Origin: Voacanga thouarsii
Lineage: Eukaryota; Streptophyta; Magnoliopsida; Gentianales; Apocynaceae
Assembly (NCBI GenBank): GCA_026120185.1
Contig: JANUWF010001942.1
Span: forward strand, 3,472,001-3,536,000
Length of the DNA stretch: 64,000 nucleotides
Reading direction: 5' to 3'
Shown here in pieces: positions 22,741 through 33,560 of the stretch. The notes under the pieces are model-generated. The model searched no databases and was not told the DNA's origin. It was given only the letters and a program-made list of their open reading frames with translations. Within the stretch, counting starts at the first letter, position 1; the number at the start of each line of letters is the position of its first letter. The translations under genes were made by a program, and so were the position numbers.

Positions 22741-24778
22741 ACCCTCACCAAAGTTAGATTGGTATCTACTCGTCAAGCTGAGAGCATAGGATACATTAGG
22801 CCTGCTATATATCATAGCATATATGATGGATCCAACTGCCGAAGCATATGGAATCCTACTCATGTGATCCCTTTTAACTTGTGTCTTTGGATACATCGAC
22901 TTTGAAAGGTTTATCCCATGAGATATGGGTAAAATCTCCTTTTGGATTGATCTATGCTGAACCTCTTCAATACTTTGTCTATGTATGTAGACTGTGAAAG
23001 ACCAAGCAACCTTTTTTATCTATCTCTATAGATCCTTATTTAAAAAATATAGGTTGATTCTCCAAAGTCTTTCATAGAGAATTTGTTGGATAACCAAACT
23101 TTTACTATTTGAAGGATAGATACATCATTTCCTATTAGTAATATGTTATCTACATAGAGTAATAGGAAAATGACTGCACTTCCACTAACCTTTTTGTTTA
23201 CAACAAGGTTCATCCATGTTTTGAATGAAACTAAATTCTTTAATTGTTTTACCGAAATAGATGTTCCAACTCCTAGAAGTTTGCTTAAGTCTAGAAATGG
23301 ACCTTTGTAGCTTGCACACTTTTGTGCTATCATTAGATATATATGAAACCCTCAGGTGGTGCCATATACACTTTCTCAGTTACGTTTCCATTTAGGAATG
23401 CTATTTTCACATCCATTTGCCAGATCTCATAATCATAATGGGTTGCAAGTGTTGGGAGTATTCTTATGGATTTCATCATTGCAACTGGTGAGAAAGTCTT
23501 GTCTTAGTCAATACCATGCTGTTGACGTATGACCCTTAGTAACTAGTCGTGTCTTATAGGTAACTACATTACCATCCATGTCGATTTTCTTCTTAAAAAC
23601 CCATTTGCACCCAATAGGTTTGATTTCTTTGGGTGGATCAACCAAAGTCCATACTTAGTTGTCATACATAGAATCCATCTTTGACTTCGTGGCTTCAAGC
23701 CATGTGTCAGATTTTGAACTATTCAAAACATCCTTATAAGCAGTATGCTCATCTTTATCTATGAGCAATATGTCATTGTGGTCACTAATGAGAAATTCAT
23801 CTCTCAGATGCCACACGTATCCTACTTGACCTATAAGGTTCTTGTGTAGACGAATGTCCATCTATTCTGTAGGGTCATACGGTTGATCCTTGTATGTTTG
23901 TCCTTCTTGAACTTCATTAAATTTAATTTTACTCCTACTATCCCCTTTGAGCATGTGCTCCTTCTCTAAGAAACAAACACTTTATTTTCGAAAGAGAGGT
24001 AGAAGTAATATCTGAATAACTCTTTCGGATATCCAACAAATAAATACTTATCAGACATACTCTTAAGTTTGTCTGACTATGGCATTTTGACAAAGGTAGG
24101 GCAACCCCATATTCTCAAGTAAGATAACTTTGGTCTCTTACCAAAGAATAGCTTAAATGGAGTAGTGTCAACCGTTTTTTTGTAGGAACTCTGTTTAGAA
24201 TATAAACAGCAGTCTCTAGTGCGTACCCCCAAAATGATTTTGGTAAGTTTGTAAAAGCCATCATTGTCCGTACCATGTCTAGAAGAGTTCAATTCATTCT
24301 CTCAGATACACCATTATGTTGCGGTGTATATGGTGGAGTCTATTGAGATAATATCCCATTATTCCTAAGATAACCTTGAAACTCTTGACTTAAGTATTCA
24401 CTTCCTCGATTGGATCTTAGAGTTTTAATACTTTTACTAAGTTGTTTCTCTACTTCATTCCTAAAGTCATTGAATTTGTTAAAGGCCTCAGATTTGTATT
24501 TCATAAAATACAAATACCGACATCGTGAATAATCATCAATAAAGGTGATGAAGTATTGATAACCTCCCCTTGCTTGTATTAGCATTAGGCCACATATAGT
24601 ATGTATAAGTTCTAATAACTCTTTAGCCCTTTTCCCTTTTCCAGAAAATAGAGTTTTAGCTATTTTTACAAGTAAACAAGATTCACATGAGCTATATGAT
24701 TTGTAATCAAATGGTCGTAAGTCACCAAGTTTGTATAACTTAGAAACGCGATGCTTATTTATATGTCCTAATTGACTA
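22741..24778 (-). pseudogene. pol: Copia pol: GAG-pre-integrase, integrase, RT (element E, right copy)
   Basis: Minus strand from 24778: GAG-pre-integrase end ('CESCLLVKIAKT'), integrase core ('YFITFIDDYSR', 'TLRSNRGSEYLS' where the usual second Asp is Asn, 'PQHNGVSERM', 'FWGYALETAVYILN'), then RT with 'LLLYVDNILLIGND' at about 23145 (the catalytic YVDD is YVDN) and 'MSRIPYASAVGSIIYAM', ending 'RYQSNFGEG' at the E3 insertion. RNase H continues at 16783. Several stops and frameshifts are present, and the start is cut off at the junction with the LTR of C. Confidence 0.8.
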
Positions 24779-26699
24779 TTTCCTTCATAAAATCAGCCTT
24801 CTATCAAACCCTAAAACACCCCCGCTGCATGAAAATTCTAGTCGCCAACCCTCTCTAAGAATTCGACCATCTCAACTCCAATCACTACCAAAATCGAAAA
24901 TCAACCCTAAGGTAAGCAACTCATCAGCCTTCATCAACTTTTATTCAATTCTTAACCTTTTCTTCTCCTGAATCACAGAAAAAAATGGGCTGATTTTCCC
25001 CTATTGTGGGTGACTTTTAAACCAAGGAAACCAAGAGGAACCAATCAACTCTTCTTTTCAAGTGAACTCAACCAAGCATCAAAAGCGCCACATTTGCTCT
25101 TAGTTTATCTCTCCAAGAGGTATTTGTGGACATAATCTCTCCTGATTTGAATAAGGTTGATTTTATTGTAGTGCTATTATGCATTAAGTTAGCATGAAAG
25201 GCATGAATAGATAAGATTGATGAGATTAATGGTGCAATAATTGATCTAGGCTTGCATGGAGTAAAATATCGTTATATATGGCTATGATGGAACCTAGATC
25301 CATTTTATATTGATTAAATATGAGATCTTTTGATGCAAACAAGGCTATTATATAGTTTTAATGATAGTAAAATATTGGAGATGTTATGTGGATGATTTAA
25401 ATTGAGTATATGCATGCTTAATGATGAATTGCATATTAAGTAAAGGTATTAGACATAGATTAATGAATTAATCTGTTTAGATGCCATGGATGATTTAGGT
25501 GATTAATGAGATCATGAGGATTCATGATGCATAAAAAGATAGTGGATTAATATTTGGATTCTAATTATAAAATCATTAATTTTAGATAAGGAAGAAGTTT
25601 GAAGTGAGGGCAAGCATTGGCATTGGTTGATTATTTAGATTATTCAAGTAAGTCCATGCATAACTATTTTATTAAATGGAACATGTTTGCAAGTCTTTTG
25701 TACAATGATGATTGAAATGATGATTGAAACGATGATGACATGTTATTGTCAAATTATGATACTTGGATTGAAAACGATTTTCCTTCTTTTATGACTAAAA
25801 TGTTTTGAAAAACTTGATGTAAAAATCACATTTTTCAAAGCCAAGGTATTCAAAGTTTGTGAAAAGAAAAGGAAATGCTTCTACACCTTATGGTGAGCGT
25901 TGAATACTCAACGGGGGTAGATAGTGGTACTAGTCTTGGAGAGTTAGAGTGAGTCTTTTGGCAAGAGGCCACATCCAGAAGATGAACTCTACTTAAAGAG
26001 ACGACAATACTATTTAGTCAGGCCGGTCCGAGCTAGCATGTTAGTTCATGTGGACTATATTTTTTAGGTTGGAAACCGGTGTGTTGGGTATAGATATAGA
26101 GGAGTATCTTACCCTGGTGGGCGGATCACCCACTGCCCGTGTTGAATAGTTACACTGGGAGCTATCATGATGGTAATCATGATATTGCCTTGATATTGAT
26201 ATTGGATCATATCTATCCCTTCTTGATTATAATGTATTGATGAGTGGATAGCCTTTTGGGAATTGTTTTGGATATATTGTTTATTGTTCCACTCAAAGAT
26301 GGTTTATTGATGAAAATTGACTTACAAGCATATTTTGTGGTTTTGTTAAACCTGCATACACTAAATATTTAATATGACATTTGCACACACGGGATTTACT
26401 GATATGCCAATCTCATGCTATTCTTATATCATGTTTTCAGGAGAGTGCTTTTATTGAGTAGGTTAGATGAATAAGAGTTTGAAGTTTATCTCGTTTTAAT
26501 TTTGGCTTTGTATTTGTTTTGAGAGATAGTTGTTAGTTTTGAATTTTAGATTTTTATAAGTTTTAATTCTAGTTGTAATAAGATTATTGCTTTATTTTAT
26601 TTAGTTATTTTCCTTTGTACCTTGTTATAAAGACCTTTGGTCCACTGGACGTGGAGATATTCTCGCCCTTTTTGGGTACATAGGTAGTGGGATGTTATA
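24779..26699 (+). repeat. 5' LTR of C, 5'-truncated (about 1.9 kb left)
   Basis: Aligns with the 3' part of the B LTR: the splice-like 'aagaggtattt' block, the TTGAATACTCAA core (25910-25921), GTCCGAGCTAGCATG, 'CACTGGACGTGGAGATATTCTC', and the end GGGATGTTATA (usual GTTACA with C to T). Roughly the first 1.3 kb, compared with B, is missing at the junction with Copia element E. Confidence 0.8.
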
Positions 26700-26701
26700 A
26701 G

Positions 26702-26714
26702 TAGCATCAGAACC
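26702..26714 (+). other. Degenerate primer binding site of C
   Basis: TAGCATCAGAACC lies two bases after the LTR end and differs from TGGTATCAGAGCC at three positions, all transitions, as expected from decay of methylated DNA. Confidence 0.7.
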
Positions 26715-26801
26715 TAGGTTTAGGTAAATGTTTTTAATGAATAGCACTTAAATACTAGGAATTGAGATTTAGTTCTAACTCGTTTATGTTTTATTTATAG
26801 A

Positions 26802-27121
26802 ATGACTAGAAGATCCATAGTAGTGACCAAAGACTGGCCTTATATGTGCGATCCCTCAAGTGATAGAGCATCTAGCCCAATCCCTATAGCGGATTCACCT
26901 TCATCTGATTCGGAGACAGAACCCGAAGTTGGATGGTTTTTTAGTGAGGATGAGATAGATCAAGAACCACCTATGATGGAAAACTTTGGTGTAGAGGAAG
27001 AACCTAAGGACCCGATACCTAAAATGCTTGAACTTGAGGAAGAAGGGGACATGGTTGAGTATGAAAGAGATAATGAGAGAAAGATGGGGAGGGGAGGGGG
27101 GTAGGAGAGATTGGTGATGAG
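26802..27121 (+). pseudogene. ORF0 (acidic accessory ORF), N-terminal half, element C
   Basis: Starts MTRRSIVVTKDWPYMC, then becomes Ser/Pro/Asp/Glu-rich ('SEDEIDQEPPMMENFGVEEE', 'MVEYERDNER'). It parallels the ORF0 of B starting at 30528 almost residue by residue, although the B copy has an early stop. The ATG is preceded by a pyrimidine-rich TTTATAG that looks like a 3' splice site. The ORF is cut by insertion of B; the rest is at 62216-62640. Function unknown: I know no named domain for it. Confidence 0.7.
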
Positions 27122-30100
27122 TGTAATACCCCATATTAAACCACCTTTATTATGTGGGGGAAGTCATGCATGTCATAACATTTTAGGTTGCATTTGATGA
27201 TTTGAACTATTTTTTCATGAATATATGAGTTCCATGAGGCTGTTATTTCATGAATGTAATTATTCTGATATAGTTGTGTTAGTTGAGTTGGTTTAGCTTT
27301 TGTTTTATTGAGGAGAATTTATTAGAAGGAAAATGAAGTAAGTGAGTGGGAGTTAAGGGAATTTGTTGGAGGAATATTTAAACAAGAGTGGTTGTGGTCT
27401 AATGGATAAGGCTTGGTATTTAGTTCTGGGTGGACTTGAGTTTAAATCCCAACTCTTGCAAATCCTTTTCTTTCTTCTCCTTAATTTATTTTCTTTTTCC
27501 TAATTTTCCTATGCTTTGGCTGAAATTCTCCTTGGAGTAGCCACCATCTTGGAGTCCAACTCCTAAAATCTAGGAGTGTGAATTATTTTGGGTTTATTTG
27601 ATAAAAGAATTGAAAACAAATTAAAATCTTGTTCTTAATATCTTATCATAATCTTTAATAGAATTTTAAATATTATAAATTTGGATTTTTAAAAGCCATT
27701 ATCTAGATAACTTATTAGGAAATAAAATAAATAAATATATATCTTGTTTTTAATATGGTGGCCGCCACCTTTAAAGGATATAGGTCTCCATATTTTAATT
27801 TTCTTTAAAGAGTTTTAAAAGGAAAATAAAAGGATAAATGCTGGTTTTAAAATTAAGCCTTTTTCTCTTGGATTTATGGATTTTCAAAATTAAGGGGAGG
27901 GATAAAGGGAATTGCAGCTTTATCTTCAAGAAACCAAAATTTTATCTTGTAAAAATAATTATCTTTTAGTTATTTAAATTTATACAAAATAATTTTAGGG
28001 AGTTAATTAAATTACTTCTTGATCAAATAACTTATTTTCTTCACTTGATTTTTCTGGAAAATTCTTCTTCTTGGCCACCACCTTAAGAGTTAATTAAGCT
28101 CAACTTAAACTCTTCAAAATCTAGGATAAGTTATCCAAGATAACCTTAACCAATTAGAACTTTTGTTTGGCCAAAAATACCAGAATTTTTCCCTTCCTTT
28201 CCTCCAGATTTTCGGCCACAATACACATATGCATGAAATTTCCAGCTTCAATTCACTTTCAAACTCTCTCTCGTTGTTGAGCAAAAACATAACATGCGCA
28301 AAACTCTCTTTTCTTCTCTCAATCTCACCACAACAAGGATCGAAACCAGCCTCTATTCTTCTCTCTTTTCTCTCTTTGGCCACTCTAACACCAAAAGACA
28401 GCCATCAGCATCTCCAAAACATTGGCCAATTTTGGCTAACAAGAAAAGACCGAAACTGCCCAACCTTATTCTTGTGTCCAGGAGTCCATAGCAAAGTAGA
28501 ATTCCTTTAAACAACCAAACACCTAAACCCAACCTTTTCTTTTCATCAAACTAGCACAAACTTCACTCCCTAAACCTCTCAAACTCATGAAAATAAGCAG
28601 CCTTCTACTCACTCAAAGTTTTGACCAGCATCCTCAAAGATCAAAACCAAAACTGAAATTAACATTCAAGAGAATCTAGGCAAACCAACTACTCCTCCTT
28701 CTCAATTGAACTCAAGTTGATCACCAAAGGGTTAACTTGCTTCTCGAGTCTATTTCGCTAAGAGGTATTTAAGACTCTTTCTTTTCTAGTTTAAATAGAT
28801 TTGACCCTTATGGTGTTGATATAAGAATACTGAATAGAGTCTAGAATGAAAAGCATGAATAGATTAGATTGTTAAATCTGATAGTGTAGGAATTAGCCAA
28901 AGCATGTGTGATAGGACGTTATTATATTTTGTCATGATGAATCTAGATCTATGCTATGTTGACTAAGATGGGACCTTTTGCTTTCGATTAGGTAATTATA
29001 ATGGTTTAGCTATGGTTGAATGTAGGAGTTGTGATATTGTTGTTTGATTTGGATGAATGCATGTTTTATGATCAATAGCATGATAAGGGAAAATTATGAA
29101 TGTAATATCATTAGTGCCATGAAATGATAGTGGCTAGGCAATGTGTAGTTTGGTTTTTGATTGTAGAATTATTGATTCTAGATAAGGAAAGAATCAAAGT
29201 GAGGGCAATCAGTTAATTTTTGGTTTAGCTATTTGAATTATCCAAGTAAGTCCTTACATAACTAAAGATAAATGTTACATGTTTGCAAGCATTTTATACA
29301 ATGATATTTGAATTGATATCAATATGATGATAGACAAGATGATTGAATCATTAGTTGAATATGATGAGTTGTACTGTGATGTGTTGATGCTTGGTTTGAG
29401 AACATGGATATTTTACTTTCTAAATGAATTTGTTAAATCTCAACTCTTTAAACTGAAAATGACTTCTGTCTTTATCACTAAACATTTGGAAACCTTATTG
29501 TGAAAAGTTATGTTTTGCAAAGACAAGTTAATTAATGAATTTAAAATAAGAGAAAATGATTCTCCCCCTAAATGGGGAGCGTTGAGTACTCAGTGGGTGT
29601 AGGCTAGTGGTACTAGTCTTGAAGAGCTAGAGTGAGTCTTCTGGCAGGAGGCCATCTCTAGAAGATGAACTCAACTTGAAAAGACGACAGTACTATTTAG
29701 TAAGGCTAGTCCGAGCTAGCATGTTGGTCCATGTGGACTTTACTTATCCGGGTTGGACAACCGGTGTGTTGGGTGTAAAGATGAAAGAGTGTCTCACCCT
29801 AGTAGGAGGATCCCCCACTGCCCATTGTTGAAAGGTTATATTGGGATGCTATCATGGTGGTAACCATGATATGGATTATGATATTATTGTTTGAGATTTA
29901 TATTGGGATGCTAATCCTTACTTAATAAATTTATGAATATGATGAGATGATGGTTTATTGAGAATTGTTCTAGATTTGATGAGCAAGGCTCCTTTGAATA
30001 ACTGTTATTGATGAAATTGACTTGCAAACATGATTTTGTGGTTTTGATAAACCTACATGCATGAAATATTTATATATGATATTTGCACACACGAGACTTA

Positions 30101-30398
30101 TTGAGATGACAATCTCACATCATTTTATATCATGATTTCAGGGGAGGGCTTTTACTGAACAAGTTGAAGAAATAAGAGATGATCTTTATTTTATTTTATT
30201 TTGATTTGTATTGTTTTCAAGAGACGATCGTTAGTTTTCAATTCTCAGACTTGTATAAGTTTTACCTTTGGTTGTAATAAGATTACTGCATTATTTTATT
30301 TAGATGTTTTCCTTTTGTACCTCATTATAAAGACCCCTGGTCCTTTGGATGGGGCGACATCCCACCCTATTTGGGTACGTAGGTAGTAGGTTGTTACA
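27122..30398 (+). repeat. 5' LTR of B (3277 bp)
   Basis: TGTAATACCCC...GTTGTTACA. It contains a tRNA-like module at 27383-27459, the core TTGAGTACTCAG at 29582-29593, GTCCGAGCTAGCATG, and the end block GGATGGGGCGACATCCC. The reconstructed 3' LTR is 3276 bp. The ORFs at 28163-28510 are LTR text, also present in disrupted form in the other LTR, and not genes. Confidence 0.9.
27383..27459 (+). repeat. tRNA-like (SINE-like) module in B 5' LTR
   Basis: The A-box-like TGGTCTAATGG (27395-27405), followed by ATAAGGC, is the 5' half of a plant tRNA-Arg with one change. The B-box-like GAGTTTAAATCC lies at 27438-27449. The outer ends CAAGAGT and ACTCTTG are exact reverse complements and could form an acceptor-type stem. 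No credible anticodon arm, so it is not a working tRNA gene; a tRNA-derived insertion is likely. Confidence 0.6.
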
Positions 30399-30400
30399 AG

Positions 30401-30412
30401 TGGTATCAGAGA
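30401..30412 (+). other. Primer binding site of B
   Basis: TGGTATCAGAGA lies two bases after the LTR end and matches the initiator-Met-tRNA complement in its first eleven bases. Confidence 0.9.
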
Positions 30413-30527
30413 TTAAGTTTAGGCAATTGACTTTATTCAGTAGTACCTAAACCCTAAGAATTGAGATTTATTGAATAGTGCTAAGAATTGAGATTTAGTT
30501 CTGACTTCTCATTGTTTCTTTTATAGG

Positions 30528-31246
30528 ATGACTAGAAGATCCGCAATTATGACCTGAGATTGGCCATTTATATGTGGTCCCGTAAGTGGTAGAGCATCTA
30601 GGACCATTCCTATACCAAATTCATCATTATTTGATTCGGAGACTGAACCTAAGGGGGGATGGTTCTTGAGTGAAGATGAGGTAGACTATAAGCCACCTAT
30701 GATGGAAGACTTAGGGGTAGAGGAAGGACTTGAAGATCCAGCACCTGAGATGCCTGCACTTGAGGGGATTGAGGATTTGGTAGAGTATGAGGGTGATGAT
30801 GAGGGGGAGCTAGGGGATGGAGGAGCAATTGATAATGAGAGTAAGGATGAGCTAGGAGGATTTAGGATTGAGGGGGAGGTAGAGAGCTTAAGGGAGAGGG
30901 TGAGGCGGAAGTGATTGAGGAGGAGGATAGAGTGGATACACCTATGACCCCATCTATAGAAGAAAGAACCCCGACGCTGCTAAGAAGTGAATCTTATGTT
31001 TCAGAATCTGGGAGGCCTAAGAGTGCACTAATGTTGGCTATGGAGAAGCTTAGGAATGCGAAGTTGAGAGCTAAGTTAAGGAGTAGAGATACTGGAGTGT
31101 TCATGTTGGGGCAGCCTAGGAAGAATCACAGATCTTTTGGCTTCTCAGAGGGCTGCGTGATAGATCATCCCAACTCTAGTGCTGGATGGCTAGTAGAACC
31201 TTCTTCTGAGACTTTTGAGGATTCTAGTGACTCTAGTAATGCTTAG
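30528..31246 (+). pseudogene. ORF0 (acidic/basic accessory ORF) of B
   Basis: About 238 codons lie between primer site and protease. The N-terminus is MTRRSA with a stop at codon 10. An acidic middle follows ('LSEDEVDYKPPMMEDLGVEEG', 'EYEGDDEGELGDGG'). After one frameshift near 30912 comes a basic conserved C-terminus ('RPKSALMLAMEKLR', 'LRAKLRSR', 'DHPNSSAGWLVE', 'EDSSDSSNA'). The last hundred residues are strongly conserved in C (62300-62640), including RPKSALMLAMEKLR and DHPNSS. No zinc knuckle and no gag-like helix pattern, so it is not gag. The ATG follows CTGAC...TTTCTTTTATAG, a branch-point/acceptor pattern. Function unknown. Confidence 0.7.
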
Positions 31247-31513
31247 AGTTTTTTTAGGGTTTATAGTGCTTATTCTTTATTTTTATAAAGAGATGTTCGT
31301 TTATTTATTTGATTTAGAATTTATTCTTTATTTTGAATTTTGTTTAGTGATAATAAAAGAGGTACCTAGTGGGATACTCCCTTATTTTGTACCAATTTGG
31401 AATTGGTTAATAAAAATATGATTTTATTGATTTCTTTATCCTATTTGGAGCATTATTTGCAAAATTTATTTTCTATCGCATTGCAAGTTATTTCGAATCT
31501 ATAAGTTGATCAA
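31247..31513 (+). other. AT-rich spacer between ORF0 and protease, element B
   Basis: A non-coding, T-rich stretch that also occurs in C (62641-62980) at the same place. In A the equivalent spacer (40180-40444) is followed by gag; in B and C it is followed by protease. Intron-like in composition, but no clear splice pair seen. Confidence 0.6.
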
Positions 31514-32122
31514 TTGCATGTCATGAACTTTCCCCCAATAAGGCTTATATTGGGTGCAAATAGGTGGTACCAAGGCACAACTGCTGTGCAGGGTCACTCT
31601 ATTTCTGTTTTGATAGACCCCGGATCGACTTATTCATATGTGAACGATAACTGTGCATGCCAATTGGGTTGGGACGGGGTAGAATTGCCTTACACCATGT
31701 TAGTGAGTACACCATTGGGGAGGCAGAGAGATGCGAGTTGCGTGGTGGAAGGGTGTGATATTGTGGTAGGGAAGGAGATTCTGAAGGTGGACCTCATAAT
31801 CCTACCTATAGACAACTACGATCTGATTTTGGGTATGGATTGGTTAGCAAAACATGGAGCAAGAATGGATTGCAAGGTTAAGACAGTGCAGTTCGTTAGA
31901 TCCGGATGTAATGTATTAGAGTTTAGCGGGAAGAAGGTAAAGGAGTTAAAATTTTTTATAGTAAGAGCAAAAGCACTAAAGATACTGAAGAAGGGTTGTG
32001 TAGGGTACCTAGCTTCCCTAATCAATAAGCCATGGGATCAGTGTACCTTGGAAAGCACTGAGATGGTGAAGGACTTCATAGATGTATTTCCCGCCGAATT
32101 CACTTGTCTTCCACCTTCGTGA
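31514..32122 (+). pseudogene. Aspartic protease of B
   Basis: A 202-codon open stretch. The active site reads 'VLIDPGSTYSY' (D-P-G-S, the usual Tekay form), followed by 'LGWDGVELPYTMLVSTPLG', the flap-region block 'VDLIILPIDNYDLILGMDWLAKHGA' and 'DVFPAEFTCLPPS', which leads into RT. It ends at a TGA where C has CGG (Arg), so the stop is secondary and protease and RT were one frame. This is the best preserved coding stretch of B and starts right after the spacer without any gag sequence. Confidence 0.8.
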
Positions 32123-32960
32123 AAAGTCAAGTTCACTATTGATCCAGTTCCTGGAGCTAAGCCGGTATCGAAGACTCCTTATCGGATGGTGCCTGCAAAA
32201 TTAAAAGAATTGAAGGAGCAGCAGGAGGAATTGGTTAAGCCAGGGTATATAAGACCCAGTACTTCCCCTTGGGGAGCCCCAGTGTTGTTCGTCAAGAAGA
32301 ATGATGGGATGCTAAGGTTGTGCATAGACTATAGAGGGTTAAATAACCTCACGATCAAGAACAAGTACCCCTTGCCTTTGATTGATGAATTGTTCAATTA
32401 GTTGCAAGGCTCTTGTTACTTTTCCAAGTTAGATCTTCGGCAAGGTTATTATCAAGTGCGAATCAAGGAGGAGGATATTCCCAAAATAGCCTTTAATGCT
32501 AGAAATGGGCACTACGAGTTCGTGGTGGTGCCATTCGGAGTAACTAATGCACCTGCTATGTTCATGGATCTTATGGCAACCGTACTTGGATAAGTTCGTA
32601 GTAGTATTCATAGATAATATTTTGATCTACTCTAAAAGTCCCGAGGAGCATGTGGACCATCTGAAGTTGGTACTAGAGAAATTGAGAGAGTATAAACTCT
32701 ATGCTAAGTTTAGCAAATGTGAGTTTTGGTTAGATTCAGTAGTCTTTCTTGGTCACGTGATATCTAAAGATGGAATGGACCTAGTAAAAGTCAAAGTTAT
32801 CTCAAATTGGAAATAACCGGAGAGTGTAACTGAGATTAGGAGGTTTCTTAGATTGGCGGGACCATCGGTTTATCAAGAAGTTCTCTACACTGGCTACTCT
32901 GATGACCTAACTGCTAAGCAATGATGTACTATACGTCTGGGGTGATAAGTGTGAGAAGAG
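32123..32960 (+). pseudogene. pol: Reverse transcriptase of B
   Basis: '[16 protein letters not shown]', '[19 protein letters not shown]', '[22 protein letters not shown]', '[16 protein letters not shown]' and '[14 protein letters not shown]' appear in order. A deletion of about 20 bases removes the HRVFQPYL segment near 32578. The catalytic loop then reads FIDN (32607-32618) instead of FIDD: a G-to-A change hits the second catalytic Asp. The connection to RNase H ('[10 protein letters not shown]') is followed by scrambled sequence. Inactive. Confidence 0.85.
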
Positions 32961-33560
32961 TTTTCAAGAGCTTAAGAAGGAGATTGATGACGACACTGGT
33001 GTTGCGCTTGCCTGAAGAAGGTACAACCTATTCCTTATATGAATGCCTCTAAGGAAGGTCTAAGGACAGTGTTGATGCAAGACAAGAAAGTTATCACCTA
33101 TGCATCGAGGAAGTTGAAGCTGCACGTGGTGAACTATCCAACGTATGACTTAGAGTTGGCTATGATAGTGTTTGCTTTGAAGAAATGGTGACACTACTTA
33201 TATAGGGCAGAGTACGAAGTCTTCACGGATCATAAGAGCTTGAAATACATATTTACGCAAAAGGACTTGAACTTAAGTAGAGATGGAGTTCTTGGAAGAA
33301 TACAAGTGTCCAATTAACTACCAGTCAGGGAAAGCTAATGTGGTAGCTGATGTGCTGAGTCAGAAAATGAGGATGGCTAGTATGAAGGTGCAAGAAGTTC
33401 AAATAGTATAAGAATTCTTGGGACAAAAGGCAGAAGTAGGAGAAGGGAAAATTAGCTTGAGCAACCTGCAGTTGGAGCTTGAGTTGAGGCAAGAGATTGG
33501 TGAGATGCAGTGAAGCAATTAAGACTTTCAAACTTTTAAAGCAAAGGAAATCAAAAGAGG
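32961..33560 (+). pseudogene. RNase H and connection to integrase, element B
   Basis: '[27 protein letters not shown]', '[19 protein letters not shown]', '[27 protein letters not shown]' show RNase H; the first catalytic Asp of 'YxDAS' is Asn. After this several frameshifts follow, and the linker to integrase ('NLQLELELRQEI') is only partly readable. Confidence 0.75.

Larger units (their letters stand above)
10461..24778 (-). mobile_element. Composite Copia element E (two partial internal regions sharing one LTR), interrupted
   Basis: Read on the minus strand: GAG-pre-integrase, integrase and RT (24778 to 22741), RNase H (16783 to 16261), a 1926 bp LTR (16250 to 14325), primer site, leader, gag, protease, GAG-pre-integrase and integrase, ending at about 10461. 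The integrase segment is therefore present twice (10461-11045 and 24180-24778) at visibly diverged sequence, so these are two copies, not one. The arrangement is internal-LTR-internal, as expected from unequal recombination between LTRs, with both outer ends truncated. Insertion of E3 (16784-22735) separates RT from RNase H. Confidence 0.7.

Noticed and set aside
27383..27459. A functional tRNA-Arg gene
   Set aside because: D-arm and B-box are present, but no proper anticodon arm, and the T-stem is imperfect; repeated in LTRs.
28163..28510. 115-residue ORF in the B 5' LTR
   Set aside because: Part of the LTR; the matching stretch in the 3' LTR (about 50180-50530) is disrupted.
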